A stretch of DNA of 64,000 nucleotides from assembly GCF_032362555.1 (NCBI RefSeq), contig NC_083507.1, forward strand, positions 9,799,001 to 9,863,000. Reading direction: 5' to 3'. The position numbers were made by a program, and so were the translations under genes. The stretch comes from Amyelois transitella (Eukaryota; Arthropoda; Insecta; Lepidoptera; Pyralidae). Under the pieces are notes generated by a model, which was given only the letters and a program-made list of their open reading frames with translations, did not search any database and was not told the origin of the DNA. Below are positions 24,101 to 32,764 of this stretch, piece by piece (within the stretch, counting starts at the first letter, position 1; the number at the start of each line of letters is the position of its first letter).

Positions 24101-26976
24101 TGTGAAAGGAGAAGAATGTGTACTAAAGATATGGAAGGACTATTTTGAAAGTTTATTTGAAAAAAAGGAAGGAAATAAGAAAGATTTCTGCTATAGCGAA
24201 GAAAAAGAGAATGAGATGGAAGGCGAAATTGAAATGTTCGAAATTGTGGAAGCACTTAAGAGTATGAAAGCGGGAAAGGCTGCTGGGTGTGATAGAGTGT
24301 CGGTCGAGATGCTTAAAGCAGGAAAAGGCGTAGTAGCTAGTCAGTTGTACTGCCTTTTCAATTTGTGTTGGAGAAGCGGCCGAGTACCAAAAGATTGGTG
24401 TAAGGCTGTTATCGTGCCACTTTACAAAGGAAAAGGGTCACAGCTGGACTGCAAAAATTATCGTGGTATAAGCCTGCTTAGCGTCGTCGGCAAATTGTAT
24501 GCTAAGGTATTGATTAATAGAGTCAGGAATGAAACTGATGACAAAATATGGGATGCTCAAGCGGGATTTCGAAAGGGAATGGGATGTACTGATCAGGTCT
24601 TTTCCTTACGGTGCATAGCCGAAAAGTTTTTGGCCAAGAGTCAAAAAGTCTATTGCACATTCGTAGATCTGGAAAAGGCCTATGACAGAGTTGAGAGGAA
24701 TGAATTGTGGTCAGCACTTTCTATGCATGGGGTGAGCAGTCTCTTAATACGAGCACTGAAATCCTTATATGAGGATTCGAGTGCTTGTGTCAGGATAAAC
24801 GGAGCGCACACTGAGTGGTTTAAGATTGAGAAAGGCGTTAGGCAAGGATGTGTTGCGTCACCGTGGCTGTTCAACCTATTTATGGATAGCTGTTTGACAG
24901 ATTTGAAAGAGTCTAAAAGTGGATTAAGGATGAATGAGTTACTCGTCAAATGTCTGCTCTATGCCGACGATCAGGTTATACTGGCGTCATCAGCGGAGGA
25001 GTTACAGGAGATGGTAAACTGTATGCATGAAGCTTTAAAAGAGAAAGGAATGAAAGTGAACGTAAGTAAAACTAAAACACTGGTTTTTGAAATGGAGAAA
25101 GAAATGACAGCATGTAATATTTTGATTGGAGGAGAAAAAGTGGAGCAAGTGAAAGAGTTTGTATATCTAGGATCAAAGTTTACATCAGATGGCAAGTATG
25201 ATAGTGATATTGAAAGGAGAGTGAACGCGGGGAACATGGTGAATGGAGCTTTGCATGCCTTTATGAGCAGTCAGAAACTATCCAAAAAGGCTCGACTGGC
25301 TGTGCACAGGGGCGTGTTGGTCCCGACATTAATGTATGGGAGTGAAAGTTGGGTATGGCAAAAGAAGCATGAAAGCAGAATAAATGCAGTGGAAATGAGA
25401 GCGTTAAGGAGTATGATGGGTGTGAAATTGAGTGACAGGATAAGGAACAGCGTGATAAGGGAATGTTGTGATGTGAAAGAAGATGTAGTTACAGGAATAG
25501 AAAAGGGTATGTTAAGATGGTTCGGTCATGTGGAGAGGATGAATGAAAGCAGGTTGACTAAGCAGATATACAAGGAGAGTGTGGAGGGAAAGGTCGGAGT
25601 GGGAAGACCTAGACGAACGTATCTTGATCAAATTAAGGACGTCCTGGTAAAGGGTCAGGTCAAAAGTACCCGAAACCGCCGAGCTTGTATGAAGAGAGTT
25701 ATGAATGTGGACGAAGCGAAAGAAGTATGCAGAGATCGTGGCAAGTGGAAAGAGGTAGTCTCTGCCTACCCCTCCGGGAAAGAGGCGTGATTTTATGTAT
25801 GTATGTATGCAGATGTTAATATCATACGGTATGCATCCTGCTCAGCCTGCATATAAGATAAATCAGTTTATTTCTATTCCCAGGGGAAATTCGGGAAATC
25901 CACTCATATAACACTCCTAGACAAGGCTGACTGGTAGAGAATGCTATTAGCATTAAGTCCACCAATTGTACCTTTGAGGCTCAATAAAGTTTTAAATGAA
26001 TAAATAAAAATACTACATAGACAAGACACCATTATCTGGTTGAGAAAACAGCAGTTCTTAATAAAACAAGATTTATCGAATATTTATCTATTTCCCTCAG
26101 ATGGCGTACAACGGCGCAGTGGAAGCCATACAAACATTGCTAGGCGCTGGCGGCGCGTTCCTAGCGTCTATATTCAGTAAAGCGGTACTTCCCGCGCCAG
26201 TAGCAGCTATACAGGGCCTCGCAGTGTTCGTGGGGACGTACGTGCCAAATGTGTTCGTGTCCTACGCGGGGTACATCGTCATGGGAATGCTGTTTCACTA
26301 CACTATCACCTTGGCGAGGTTCGTATTACGTCAACATAGTATTTTTGGATATTTTAGCGACTATAATCAGAAAGTCCAGGCCCTCGCCAAAGGAAGGTAA
26401 AATTATAATAATGTGTGTTGATGTGGTCTCTGCCTACCCTTCCGGGAAAGAGGCGTGATTTATTTATTTTATTTATGTTTATGTGTGTTGGTACAAAACG
26501 TACGCCTGGTCATCTTAGATACTATATACCTAACTAGTAGATGTTTTCCGTACTACTTTAAAGGTTACTCTCAAAATAGGTTTCAGAAATATCTCTATCG
26601 CTATATTTACAAAAATTGTTACCTACAAATCTGTTATGAAACCTCAGTGTTGCACATGCTCAACTTAGAATCTCTCAGTGGTTTTTCAACATATTTTTTT
26701 TTTAATTACAGTGCCAAAATAGCCAGCCAGTTGTGCGACGAGAGTTGCTTCGGTCTCATATTCGGTATAAACACTCTGCTAGGGACGGGGCTACAGTCCA
26801 TCCTCACAGCTGTTCTCATACAGGCGTTAGTGCTGAGTATATCAGCTCAGTATTACGTCATAAGCGTTATGTTCCTCGTCCTGGCCTGCGGTTGGCTGCT
26901 CGGATGGGTAGTTAACTTGTGTAGGCAAATACAAACCGTCAATATCAATAATGGGTACGATGGGAATAAACCTTAA
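15174..26976 (+). CDS. SLC19 family folate/thiamine transporter
   Basis: Seven exons (15174-15408, 17459-17589, 18022-18166, 18824-18960, 20756-20941, 26101-26396, 26712-26976) join in phase into 464 residues, close to the family's usual 480-500. Signature stretches include the N-terminal LCLFGTLREIRPSEPF, FFYGLYMATEVAYLTYIY of the second and third helices, YNGAVEAIQTLLG and CFGLIFGINTLLGTG, all placed as in human SLC19A1-A3. Twelve membrane helices are expected, moving thiamine or reduced folates across the plasma membrane; substrate cannot be settled by reading. The ATG at 15174 gives the conserved WIKITLILCLFG start. Intron 5 (20942-26100) holds two extra partial copies of exon 5, short elements and a full-length LINE. 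The 3' UTR is long, with AATAAA at 27216, 27915 and 28429. Confidence 0.92.
16225..16412 (+). mobile_element. RTE-derived short element
   Basis: Shares CACTCCATATCTTCCCATGG, GGCAAGCAACCTGTCA and AATTCCATCATTAAGCC with the consensus seen at 19265-19520. Diverged and lacking the terminal tail. Confidence 0.75.
16845..17046 (-). mobile_element. RTE-derived short element
   Basis: Reverse orientation. Shares GCCAACAGTCTCACAGACTG, GGCTTAATGATGGAATTGAG, GGTTGCTAGCCCATCGCC and the terminal GAAACCACACGGCA. Confidence 0.8.
17240..17350. repeat. Dispersed repeat, copy 1 (second copy near 46255-46380)
   Basis: Contains TTTTATCGCGCAAAAAACA, ATCGCTGTTTCGCTTTTTAT and GACTTGAAAC. A related order of blocks is found at 46255-46380. 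Two copies in one window indicate a mobile or dispersed element of unknown class. Confidence 0.55.
17626..17698. repeat. Nested inverted repeat in SLC19 intron 2
   Basis: Outer arms AATATTTGAG (17626-17635) and CTCAAATATT (17689-17698). Inner perfect 17-bp arms GGATTCTACCATTTGGT (17641-17657) and its complement (17667-17683). The loop carries AGACTCTC, complementary to GAGAGTCT in the left arm, so alternative folds exist. It starts 36 bases past the exon 2 donor. Confidence 0.9.
19003..19254 (+). mobile_element. 5'-truncated LINE copy (3' UTR only)
   Basis: It matches the 3' end of the LINE in the MBD-R2 gene (56744-56998) over about 250 bases with roughly three differences and ends in the same AATAAATCTATTCTATT pentanucleotide tail. 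5' truncation is usual for target-primed reverse transcription. It lies in SLC19 intron 4. Confidence 0.93.
19265..19520 (+). mobile_element. RTE-derived short element, near full length
   Basis: Begins GTGCCGTGTGGTTCCCGGCA, as does the RTE LINE, and ends CTGTCTACCCCGCATGGGAT..GACGTGACC with a TATG-rich tail. Its 255-base length and both termini make it a good reference copy. It is followed directly by an RTE 3' fragment. Confidence 0.88.
19533..19645 (+). mobile_element. RTE LINE 3'-end fragment
   Basis: Matches the last approximately 110 bases of the LINE at 22384-25808, including GCAGAGATCGTGGCAAGTGG, GTAGTCTCTGCCTACCCCTC and the (ATGT)n tail. Confidence 0.9.
20458..20652 (+). mobile_element. 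RTE LINE 3'-end fragment
   Basis: Begins at the counterpart of the LINE codons for RRTYLDQIKDVL and runs to the (ATGT)n tail. It is about 95 percent like the full-length copy by eye, with a small GGT insertion near 20570. It lies in SLC19 intron 4. Confidence 0.9.
21033..21153 (+). repeat. Duplicated SLC19 exon 5 (copy 2, lacks first 64 bases)
   Basis: 121 bases repeat 20820-20940 and their intact GTAAGT donor at an offset of 213, with two base changes that alter two residues (Lys to Asn, Gly to Cys). 213 is a multiple of three and the frame stays open from exon 5 through the intervening 92 bases into this copy. The upstream acceptor candidate (TTGTAG at 21027-21032) lacks a pyrimidine tract. 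It encodes a second copy of a membrane helix (VIAWSALYAVALALFVQAQI). Whether it is ever spliced in is unknown. Confidence 0.9.
21196..21366 (+). mobile_element. RTE-derived short element between exon-5 copies
   Basis: Starts at GATAGGCTTATAAACTTGGG and runs to the GACGTGACCATATGTATGTA tail. It separates exon-5 copies 2 and 3, so it entered after the duplication. Confidence 0.88.
21367..21503 (+). pseudogene. Decayed third copy of SLC19 exon 5 and flank
   Basis: The flank ACATTTGCGTGGAATACCAA and the exon start ACACGCGTCCCAAAGTGATC match the other copies. The helix-coding part carries internal deletions and the segment ends with a GTAAGT-like donor. It is more diverged than copy 2, hence older or unconstrained. 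Confidence 0.85.
21522..21730 (-). mobile_element. RTE-derived short element
   Basis: Reverse orientation with AGGTAGACGGAGCCAAC, AGACTGATAGGCCACG, CTATCGCCTAAAAGAAGAAT and AGAGATAGAGTGGTCCTATT. Confidence 0.82.
22140..22270. repeat. Dispersed insect repeat fragment
   Basis: GTACCAAATTTCATCAAATT, CTGTTCAGAAGTTTTTGAG and ATTCGTTACAAACATT match the layout of the repeat at 47000-47210. I recall this type as common in Lepidoptera; class uncertain. Confidence 0.5.
22384..25808 (+). mobile_element. Full-length RTE-clade LINE
   Basis: The element starts at GCCGTGTGGTTCCCGGCACC, has about 290 bases of 5' UTR, one long ORF and a very short 3' end closing with (ATGT)n. GCAGATGTT occurs directly before it (22375-22383) and directly after it (25809-25817), as expected for a target-site duplication. 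The C-terminal part of the ORF overlaps nearly to the tail, as in RTE elements. It sits in SLC19 intron 5, sense orientation. The clean TSD, the open frame and an intact tail point to a young insertion. Confidence 0.9.
22680..25790 (+). CDS. RTE LINE endonuclease/reverse transcriptase
   Basis: A 1036-codon ORF with an apurinic-type endonuclease first (MNVRGGMKDK, VNETKRKG, LGDFNGWVG, IDSDHLLV at about residues 39-280), then reverse transcriptase (KNYRGISLLSVVGKLYAKVL, FVDLEKAYDRV, GVRQGCVASPWLFNLFMD, LLYADDQVILA) and the RTE-type C-terminus (GMLRWFGHVERM, GRPRRTYLDQIKDVL). Catalytic YADD, the endonuclease GDFN and SDH motifs are all present, and no stop or frameshift is seen, so it could be competent. 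The true start may be the ATG at 22680 or a later Met at about residue 39. Codon use differs from the host genes around it. Confidence 0.92.
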   Translation: MDANLLKEHLDGGDGVRTPSRLVPGGSGMRSAESRFATMNVRGGMKDKIEEVCQMMDERRLDVLCVNETKRKGCDATQHGPYTAYWSGISSTSRGCQGVGLILSARMAECVNEYECVSPRLLWIRLKVGITRIFVLGVYAPWDVGSRGTTSAKSENEEFWNSVREVLKVTKPNEKIIMLGDFNGWVGVKRDGYEKVLGAFGDEKVNDNGRSVLEICLEWDLFVSNSMFQHKEIHTYTRVEGILKSMIDFVIVDERLKNKVLDTRAYRGAGIDSDHLLVISRIRGIFNRWRHRVREQTSALERVKVENLQDMDVGKKYINRLKDEFEDLEEMSDIEDGWKEFKERIVKVAVEVCGVSRRRKGKNHKNAWMSKDVQELVRLKKKAWLDLLAAKANLRMQEVIDEDVNEARKEYKKMKDLVKKAVIRKKEEYKEDFDKRLSEDFQSNLKVFWKSVRSARGNTITRELTRIRCHDGSVVKGEECVLKIWKDYFESLFEKKEGNKKDFCYSEEKENEMEGEIEMFEIVEALKSMKAGKAAGCDRVSVEMLKAGKGVVASQLYCLFNLCWRSGRVPKDWCKAVIVPLYKGKGSQLDCKNYRGISLLSVVGKLYAKVLINRVRNETDDKIWDAQAGFRKGMGCTDQVFSLRCIAEKFLAKSQKVYCTFVDLEKAYDRVERNELWSALSMHGVSSLLIRALKSLYEDSSACVRINGAHTEWFKIEKGVRQGCVASPWLFNLFMDSCLTDLKESKSGLRMNELLVKCLLYADDQVILASSAEELQEMVNCMHEALKEKGMKVNVSKTKTLVFEMEKEMTACNILIGGEKVEQVKEFVYLGSKFTSDGKYDSDIERRVNAGNMVNGALHAFMSSQKLSKKARLAVHRGVLVPTLMYGSESWVWQKKHESRINAVEMRALRSMMGVKLSDRIRNSVIRECCDVKEDVVTGIEKGMLRWFGHVERMNESRLTKQIYKESVEGKVGVGRPRRTYLDQIKDVLVKGQVKSTRNRRACMKRVMNVDEAKEVCRDRGKWKEVVSAYPSGKEA
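26424..26480 (+). mobile_element. RTE LINE 3'-tail fragment
   Basis: GTGGTCTCTGCCTACCCTTC and GGGAAAGAGGCGTGATTTAT match the terminal bases of the LINE. It lies in SLC19 intron 6, 25 bases past the exon 6 donor. Confidence 0.8.
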
Positions 26977-28440
26977 CGTTGGCTTGAAGTCGTGAAAGCG
27001 GTTTGAAAGTAGTTTATGATTTTGCTAATTGTGATAAACGGTGGACCACATGAAAGTACATCATCAGGATTTTCAAGGAGTTGAGTTTTTTTTTTTTTGT
27101 TGAATATTTTTTGAGTCCCACTGTACTTGCGAACCGAACTGCAGTATTTAAGATATAAAAGTAACAAAATAAGGTCTCAAGTCGAAGGATTCTACGCCAA
27201 AGTACACTTTATGTGAATAAAACGATCCGATATCTTTGATTGGACCCTGTTGCTACATTGGAGAAGACCCAAGTCAGACTTTCATGATACTTTATAATGG
27301 GGAGTCCTGAAGAGCTTCAATTATGGTTAAATCAATCGCCTTTCGGATATTCCACTTTCCAATGGCGGTTGTGCGATATCTGACGTTGTCATAAAATTTC
27401 GATATAATTCTTACTAAAATAATCCTAATTAAGAGACTGACTGTAGGCAGGTACTTATTGAATAATCAAAACATTTCAACAATTATAATGATAACGACTC
27501 TTAAGTTTAATAAAACAACTTATTGTCAGATTGTACTGGCAATGGTAACCAGTATTATTTGTATGAAATAATGTAGCATATAATATCAGTATATTATTTC
27601 TAACGGAAGATACAGAAAAAATGTAAGTTAAAGCTGGACCATGAGTCAAACTAACACTTGACCACTTTTAAATTACTAAAATAACAAAAATACTCGAAGT
27701 GTGCAATATTGTTTACATATGTTAAAAATAAATTTACTTATGCAAGTCTCGTCCTAATAATCTTAAACTTTGAATACCGACTGTAAGTATTCTTTAAACC
27801 GATTCTTGTGAAAGGCGAATAATAATTGTTTAATTACTTATTTTTTCGTTCTGTTAACAAAACATGGTTAAAAGACAGTATCAAGGCATTTAGTTGTGAT
27901 ATTTGGACAAGTGCAATAAAAGAAAATATTATGTAAATAGATTCCATTTTGATTTTCAAATGACTGTGTTGTGTATGTACGTGACTTTATGACTCATATT
28001 ATATGTTTGTTACTATGTTTTTATATATCCAAATTAGAGCAATTTTAATTACTTTAGGCTGTGATTTTTTATATCAAGAATATAAGTGTTGAACCGAATA
28101 GTTACTGTACTATAGTGGTACTTAAATCACTGTACTTACTTTTAAACGAAATACACTTCCAATGATTCTCTCATAGTACCTACTAGGGGAAGGTATGAAT
28201 TTATCCCTTTAAAAAAAAAGATTGTAACTACAAACATTTACCCCCAAATTAATGTGACCATATTGGTAGATACCTAAGGATTTGATATAACAAGTTATCA
28301 ATTTCGACACAGACATTGTACTTATAATTTTACCTATGATATTTTACTTTTTTTGTGTAAGTTGTGGTAGCGGGTAGATCATATATCAATGTACTTAGAA
28401 ATGCAGTAAACTGAAATTGTATAGACAAAATAAAAGATTT
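26977..28440 (+). other. SLC19 3' UTR
   Basis: No coding exon is visible. AATAAA at 27216, 27915 and 28429 are candidate polyadenylation signals; the last is followed by a T/GT-rich stretch and is the best. Use of alternative 3' ends is possible. Confidence 0.5.
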
Positions 28441-29219
28441 TTTTCTTATTTGGGTTTTGATCATTTCTTTGCCCTTCTTATTTTAAATCCTTATTAAAGT
28501 AATAATTTTCAACAGAATAACAAAATAAATAACTAACATTCTGAAAATTTGGCATGCATCCCCAATCTTTTGTTTGGTTGTTAGTGCAATTGATTGGACT
28601 AGAACTAATGGGTAGCAACAGTTTGTTTATTAAAAATCACTGAACTTAGTTTCAGTAGACAAAACATAACATATAATCACGTCTATATCCACAGGCAGGT
28701 GGTCCTCGGGCCCCGAAGCACTTTGTGGAGGGTGCGTGTGGGTAGATGGAGCTGATAGTCTTCAAAAGACTGAAAGATGAAGAAATGGTGGTTTTAACCA
28801 CCATGTTCAGCATTTTGGCTTAATGATAGATTTGAGTTTCAAACCATGGGTTGTAGACAAAAATTTGGTATTTTATTGGTTGTCTTTGAGATGCAGCCAG
28901 TTTTGAGGGCCAAGATTCCAATAAGAAAACTGATAATTCACCAAAGTTTAAAAATTAAAAAAAAAGAAGAAATTAATAATTTAATAAATATATTAGTAAA
29001 TATTTACATTAAACTTTGATATGTTTAAACTTATGGAATGTTGCATTAAAACATTGACGAGTTGGATTTATGATTTCCAAAACATTGTATTGGTTTTGGT
29101 GAGAATTTTTCAATAACATTTTTTCACAACCATGCCTAAAATTTTCTATGTCAATATAATAATATATTATCAATAACATTTTTCTCGTTTTTATTTACAG
29201 TGGTTAAAACTAGATTATT
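28441..29219. other. Intergenic with a diverged short element
   Basis: Contains a diverged minus-strand copy of the RTE-derived short element at about 28672-28860 (CACGTCTATATCCACAGGCA, GGCTTAATGATAGATTTGAG), interrupted by an insertion. TTTATT at 29190-29195 is a likely polyadenylation signal for the gene to the right. Confidence 0.6.
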
Positions 29220-29402
29220 TTACGCATATTGCATCGATGTAGGCCTGGTTTTGAAATACACATAGGTGCAAATAAGTAAGAAGATAACACCGAAAGTTGG
29301 CAAAACAATAGTGTGTATTTGTTGACGCATTTTGGCAAACTCCTGTTTCCTTTCCCTTTTTTGCTTTGCAGTCTCCTTCACTGCCCCTTTTAACTTTCTC
29401 AT
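29220..29402 (-). CDS. Smco4: SMCO4-like single-pass membrane protein
   Basis: A 60-residue protein starts MRKLKGAVKETAKQKRERKQ, has a short basic helix, then a membrane segment (IVLPTFGVIFLLICTYVYF) and a short tail, TRPTSM. Human SMCO4 is 59 residues with the same MRQLKGK..KKERKQ..QQITTVVLPT..TRPT layout, so this is an orthologue in size and motif order; its function is not known. The ATG at 29402 lies 7 bases after an acceptor (ATTTACAG), implying an intron in the 5' UTR and a coding region in one exon. Polyadenylation signal about 25 bases past the stop. Confidence 0.85.
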   Translation of the reverse strand: MRKLKGAVKETAKQKRERKQEFAKMRQQIHTIVLPTFGVIFLLICTYVYFKTRPTSMQYA

Positions 29403-30097
29403 GATGCCGCTGTAAATAAAATAGTAGGTATGCTATAGAAGTTAATTGTAAACAATTTATATTGCCACGTTAGTAGCAATAATTTAAAGTTCACGGTTAT
29501 TTATAGTGCAAATATCAAAACCATAAACTTTAAATACCAACCTGATATGTTCAAAGCGAAAAGTAATAATAGTGTAAGACAAAAAAAGAGGAAATTATGT
29601 ATAAAAATAATATATTACCGATTGCCGAGAACTTTAATTCAACAAATGACACGTCTCTCGTTTTAGTTTCATTTCAAGTTAAAAACAACTAGTGTTGCTT
29701 CTCAAGCTAATAATCGATAATGTTTGAAAATACTACCTGCCGATAGATTCAGATAAAAACAATAATATCCATATTAAACATTAATTAACCTTTTTTAGGA
29801 AATACAAGAAAATACAGAACAATACGTTCGATAGTGTCGAAGCTTAATGAAATCTAATCGATCGCTGTTGTTGCTTAGCTAAAGTACGTAGTTAATTATT
29901 GCTACCGTTCGTTTTAAAAGTCGATAATGGCTATGATTTTGGTAGTATCAACACGAATTAAATACAGTAAATACTAACGAATTAAAATATCTCTTTTCAT
30001 TTTGAAAAACTATCGATACAATCAACAGAATTTATAAATAATATTGGTAATTATCACTATCGATAAAATTCATAATATTGCGTAGTAATAATATAGT
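29403..30097. promoter_or_regulatory. CGATA-rich upstream region of SMCO4-like gene
   Basis: No coding signal. Motifs TCGATA/TATCGATA occur at about 29713, 29829 (TTCGATAG), 29921, 30011 (TATCGATA) and 30058 (TATCGATA). In Drosophila TATCGATA binds DREF and clustered CGATA binds BEAF-32 at housekeeping promoters; use of either in this organism is inference. Confidence 0.45.
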
Positions 30098-30099
30098 TT

Positions 30100-30480
30100 A
30101 TTCGCTGTCAGGTTCGAAAGTATCAACAGGCCTATATATATAATAATCTTTTAATCGAAAAAGGCCATTCTGTTTATATATGTTCTTCCTCCTGTGTTGT
30201 CCCGGTTGCATCCTCATTACTCTGGAGAGGAGCCCAGGATAAGCCTTTGACCATGAATCGTAGATTTGGTGAATCAGGTTTTTACACGAAACGACTCCGG
30301 TATGACCTTTGCAACCTTTGCAGAGGAACCTAACCCGTATTGTATCAATCAAGGTTACACATCCAGTTGCCTGAATATGCAGGTTTCTTCACGATGGTTT
30401 CCCTCACCGTAAGAGCACACCTTACCGATTCGACCACCGACGGTCCATTCTTTATACTTGTATGTATATCTATAATATAT
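30100..30480. repeat. Dispersed lepidopteran-type repeat
   Basis: GC-richer than its surroundings. It includes GTCCCGGTTGCATCCTCATT, AGGAGCCCAGGATAAGCC and GCAGGTTTCTTCACGATGG..TTTCCCTCACCGTAAGAGCA, blocks I recall as repeated many times in moth genomes. No intact frame; class unknown. Confidence 0.55.
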
Positions 30481-31103
30481 CTAGTAAATTGCCTTTTTCG
30501 CTTAAGAGTATCGATAGATCGACAACACCACACTGAAAAAAAAAAATGTAAAGTGAACATGACTTTACCACACAAAAATAGGTACGTCAATTATAAACAT
30601 CAGCTCAGCCAACAGTTGTCAAATGTCATCAAAACGTCATTTTCAACTTACGATTTTTTTAGGCAAAGGTTAAAGTCAAAAATCTTGTATAAAGAAAAAT
30701 TTTAATTGCAAAGTGATTTATTTTCATGGTCAGCTTTTTCTTTTTGCTCACTTCATATCTCAAACCAAAACCTAGGTATTACTCTGAAGTGAAAAGGTAA
30801 ACCTGTGACGTAGACAAATAAAACATAGGTAATTTAACAGATTTATTCATAAAAATGATATCCAACTGGAACAAGGCTCATATTGATTAACTGAAAATAA
30901 AGTACGTAGGAGACATCATGATACAATTTAAATAATAGTATTGACAAAAAATGCCTACATCTTAATCAAACACTGTGTAGTAATGCCAAAACAAACACAA
31001 ACATGAAATAGCAATACTCAGAATATTTTATTGGTCATAAAAAGGCCTATGATCTACAGTAATAAAGGAACAGGCTTTCAAATACAAATTATACAAATAC
31101 ATA
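30481..31103. other. Intergenic, nothing firm
   Basis: AT-rich with no convincing exon. TTTATT at 31027-31032 is a likely minus-strand polyadenylation signal for the phosphatase gene. Confidence 0.4.
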
Positions 31104-32764
31104 TCAAACATGATATTCTCCACCATCTTTCTTTTCATCAGAAAGGGAAGACAGAATATTTGCTGAAGTACTCTGTGACAACCATAAGATGTATATTAAT
31201 AGTCCTTCTATAATTCCTAAGCCAGCTCCTCCAATAACATCCAGAATATAGTGGCGTTCTTGTAGCACCCTTGATACAGACACAGCAGTTACCCATGCAA
31301 TAAGTGGGGGATAGAGAAATATTGAGATGGGATCTAGGTACATGAGGATGATTGAGATCATAACAGCTCTGCTGGTGTGGCCCGATGGGAAGGAGAATTT
31401 GTCAGGGCCAACCTCCATCAGTTTGTTCATTGGTACTGGCCTTCGTCTCCTCACAAATGCTTTAATAACAGCTACTAAAATAATATCTAGAATAAGAGCT
31501 GAAACAAAAAAAAAAGTGTTTTATACCCAAACTAGACAAAACAGCATAAGTTATTGAAAAAAGGCTATGTTATAAGTAATTAATAGTAAAGTAAACCCCA
31601 CAATCTGTAAAACAAAATAATATATCATACATACATACATAAAATCACGCCTAATAATAAAATAATATATCATATGGTTTATTATAAAGTAGCCGTGTGG
31701 TTCCCGGCACCATTACAAAAAAGAATAGGACCACTCCATCTCTTTCCCACCGATGTCATAAAAGGCGACTAAGGCTTATAAACATGGGATTCCTCTTTTA
31801 GGCGATGGGCTAGCAACCTGTCACTATTTGAATCTCAATTCTATCTTAAAGCCAAATAGCTGAATGTGGCCTATCAGTCTTTACAAGACTGTTGGCTCTG
31901 TCTACCCCGCAAGGGATATAGATGTGATTATATATATTTTATTTTTATTTATATATTTATGTACAACAAAAAATAAGCAAAAAAAACTTTAAAATAAAGA
32001 GAAATTCAGTACAAGGGCACTACTTATTTCTAGAGAAATTTCTTCCAGCAGGCCCCCAGCCCCCATGTATGTATGTATTATAAAGTAAACTTACCAATAA
32101 GCATATTGACTTGAAGCTGGTAAAGATCTTTGTTATCAAATAACCAAATGAAACTGAGCCATCCTGCCAACCACACAATGCCATGGCAGGACACCTGTAA
32201 AAGCAAACATCAATGTTTATTAACATACATAACAAATAATATAAACTGACTTCAAATAAAAATGTTCATATGTGAAGGCCTTTTACATACCTTGAGCACC
32301 CATTGTGTACCAATTGACTATTATTTTATTTTTATTCTAATTTGCATTTCTTCTCAATAACAAAGTCATTTCAATTTTTTGATAAAAATGAAGCAATGAA
32401 AGTAATTATTTTACCTCAAACAATTTTGCATGGTTACGGATTGACCTCAAAGCAGTTACTTTCATAGCCCTTTCGACAAATTTCTTTGTAACTTGGACAT
32501 CATATTGTAAAATTTGTTTTAACATCTTTGGTACTTTTCTTTTCTCGTCTTTTGACCCAGGCTGAAAGATACAAAATAATAAAAATTTAACTGCAATGTA
32601 TTTGAAAAACTTGCTTCGTCTTTGTGTAAAGGAATTAGTGCTGGAATTGAAGAAGTGAAAACCAAATAATAAAGGAGTCATAACAATGACATCATCAAGT
32701 TAGAAATAAACGTAACTTTTGCATTGTGTGTAAAAAGGAAAAAAAATATTCTTACCAAATCCAT
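31104..32764 (-). CDS. Plpp6: PLPP6-type PAP2 phosphatase (polyprenyl/presqualene diphosphate)
   Basis: Four exons (32764-32756, 32561-32415, 32194-32095, 31498-31104) give 216 residues. All three PAP2 motifs are present: K-x6-RP (KAFVRRRRP), PSGH (SFPSGHTSRA) and SR-x5-H-x3-D (SRVLQERHYILDV), the two His and the Asp being the catalytic set. Several hydrophobic segments indicate an ER-type integral membrane enzyme removing phosphate from isoprenoid diphosphates. The layout follows human PLPP6, including the SFPSGH(T/A)(S/T)RA core. The first exon codes only MDL, so the start relies on splice phase and a good donor (TTGGTAAG). Intron 3 carries a full-length short element. Confidence 0.88.
31692..31935 (+). 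mobile_element. RTE-derived short element, near full length
   Basis: Starts GCCGTGTGGTTCCCGGCACC and ends CTGTCTACCCCGCAAGGGAT..GATGTGATTATATAT. 244 bases. Antisense to PLPP6, in its intron 3. A tail-like CATACATACATAAAATCACG from a minus-strand RTE end sits just left, at 31626-31649. Confidence 0.9.

Noticed and set aside
30098-30352. Minus-strand 84-residue frame
   Set aside because: Lies in a dispersed repeat and lacks start context or domain.
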